10,000 nucleotides of DNA from Botryococcus braunii (Eukaryota; Chlorophyta; Trebouxiophyceae): the NCBI GenBank assembly GCA_002005505.1, contig KV908457.1:256360-266359 (forward strand). The letters are read 5' to 3'. A program made the position numbers and the translations under genes. The notes under the pieces were generated by a model. The model had not been told where the DNA came from. It worked only from the letters and a program-made list of their open reading frames with translations, and did not search any database. Below are positions 9,487-10,000 of this stretch, piece after piece. Within the stretch, counting starts at the first letter, position 1. Every line of letters starts with the position of its first letter.

Positions 9487-10000
9487 GCGTCGTTTGGCCT
9501 CACAACAGTGCTAACGGAGGCAGACTGTTGTGATGACATCCGCAGCTGGAGGATATCGCTTGGCCGCATGACAAAGCTAGTGTATGCAGGCAGTCTAATG
9601 GCATCCATGGAGCCTGGCCAACAGTTGGGCTTCCAGCAGCATTCTTGTGTGCTAACTACTATATTGACGGGCATAGAGTCCATGTTATTGACGCTTTTGG
9701 AGCCTGGCGAAGTGGTGAGGATTGTAATTCTAGCCGTGGAAGGCTCCTATACGTTACGCTGTGTTTTTGCATACAAAAAGTCTAAGCTTACATGCCCCGC
9801 AGCGCAAGTGCGGGGGTATGACCCTTGCAAAGTTTGTTACTGTATAATGCTCGGACTTTCACCAGGAAGGAGCCACGATAGGCCCTTCAGGCCTCGCCAG
9901 ATCACGGTGGTCTGTTCCATTACTCTTTGTCAGCAGACTGCAAATGAAAGGGAGGATAAGTTTGCAGCGGTACTTCTCGCCGCAGTTCATACGGTTTCAA
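9487..10000 (+). CDS. Open frame of 171 codons running off the window, unknown
   Basis: After a TGA at 9484-9486 this frame has no stop to the window end. The first ATG in frame is at 9568, giving 144 codons from there. The product has no recognised family. A central part, SMLLTLLEPGEVVRIVILAV followed by EGSYTLRC, has alternating hydrophobic residues and an 'L-x-PGE-x-x-R-I' pattern resembling an ASH strand, so it could be a later exon of the upstream ciliary gene. The rest is cysteine-rich and unconvincing, and intron boundaries may interrupt it. A 70-codon frame lies opposite it at 9471-9683. With this base composition 171 open codons is unusual but can occur by chance. Confidence 0.3.
9795..9815 (+). 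other. GC-rich hairpin, 7-bp perfect stem
   Basis: CCCCGCA (9795-9801), a 7-base loop (GCGCAAG), and TGCGGGG (9809-9815). Beyond a G-G mismatch, flanking CAT and ATG can extend the stem with one bulge. It lies inside the uncertain open frame at the right end; no function is assigned. Confidence 0.5.

Overview
This is nuclear DNA of a eukaryote. Genes are split by short GT-AG introns, simple repeats are plentiful, and non-LTR and hAT-type repeat elements are present. The gene set fits a flagellated alga or another flagellated protist: an axonemal-type ASH/HYDIN-like protein, a secreted SGNH hydrolase, a TSTD-type rhodanese, and a LINE whose RT C-terminus with a CCHC knuckle resembles those of green algae. 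This placement is an inference from protein style; no marker in the window names the organism.

Layout. 1-105: (CA)n plus a pyrimidine tract. 438-581 (minus): one coding exon of the N-terminal acylphosphatase-like domain of a TrhO/TSTD rhodanese. 698-768: an 18-bp direct repeat flanking a 35-bp GAA-rich insert. 893-about 2130 (minus): a 5'-truncated LINE with an intact RT C-terminus, ending in a (TTCC)n tail. 2229-4355 (plus): a five-exon SGNH/GDSL-like hydrolase. I rebuilt it by splicing and every exon phase matches; it gives 514 residues with a signal peptide. About 4700-5548 (plus): the remains of a protein-coding sequence broken by stops and a frameshift, family not recognised. 6133-6494: a 362-bp non-autonomous hAT-like element with TIRs and an 8-bp target duplication. 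6939-6946: a TATA-like box. 7184-8877 (plus): four exons with two ASH/HYDIN-type Ig domains, all introns phase 0, the last intron filled with (GA)n and (CA)n; one base appears to be extra in the first exon. 9487-10000: an open frame running off the window, status uncertain.

The genes do not form a pathway. The neighbourhood is ordinary for a repeat-rich genome: independent genes with mobile-element remains between them. I saw no evidence of an undescribed multi-gene system. The most useful results are the two spliced gene models, the decayed coding stretch after the hydrolase, and the hAT element.
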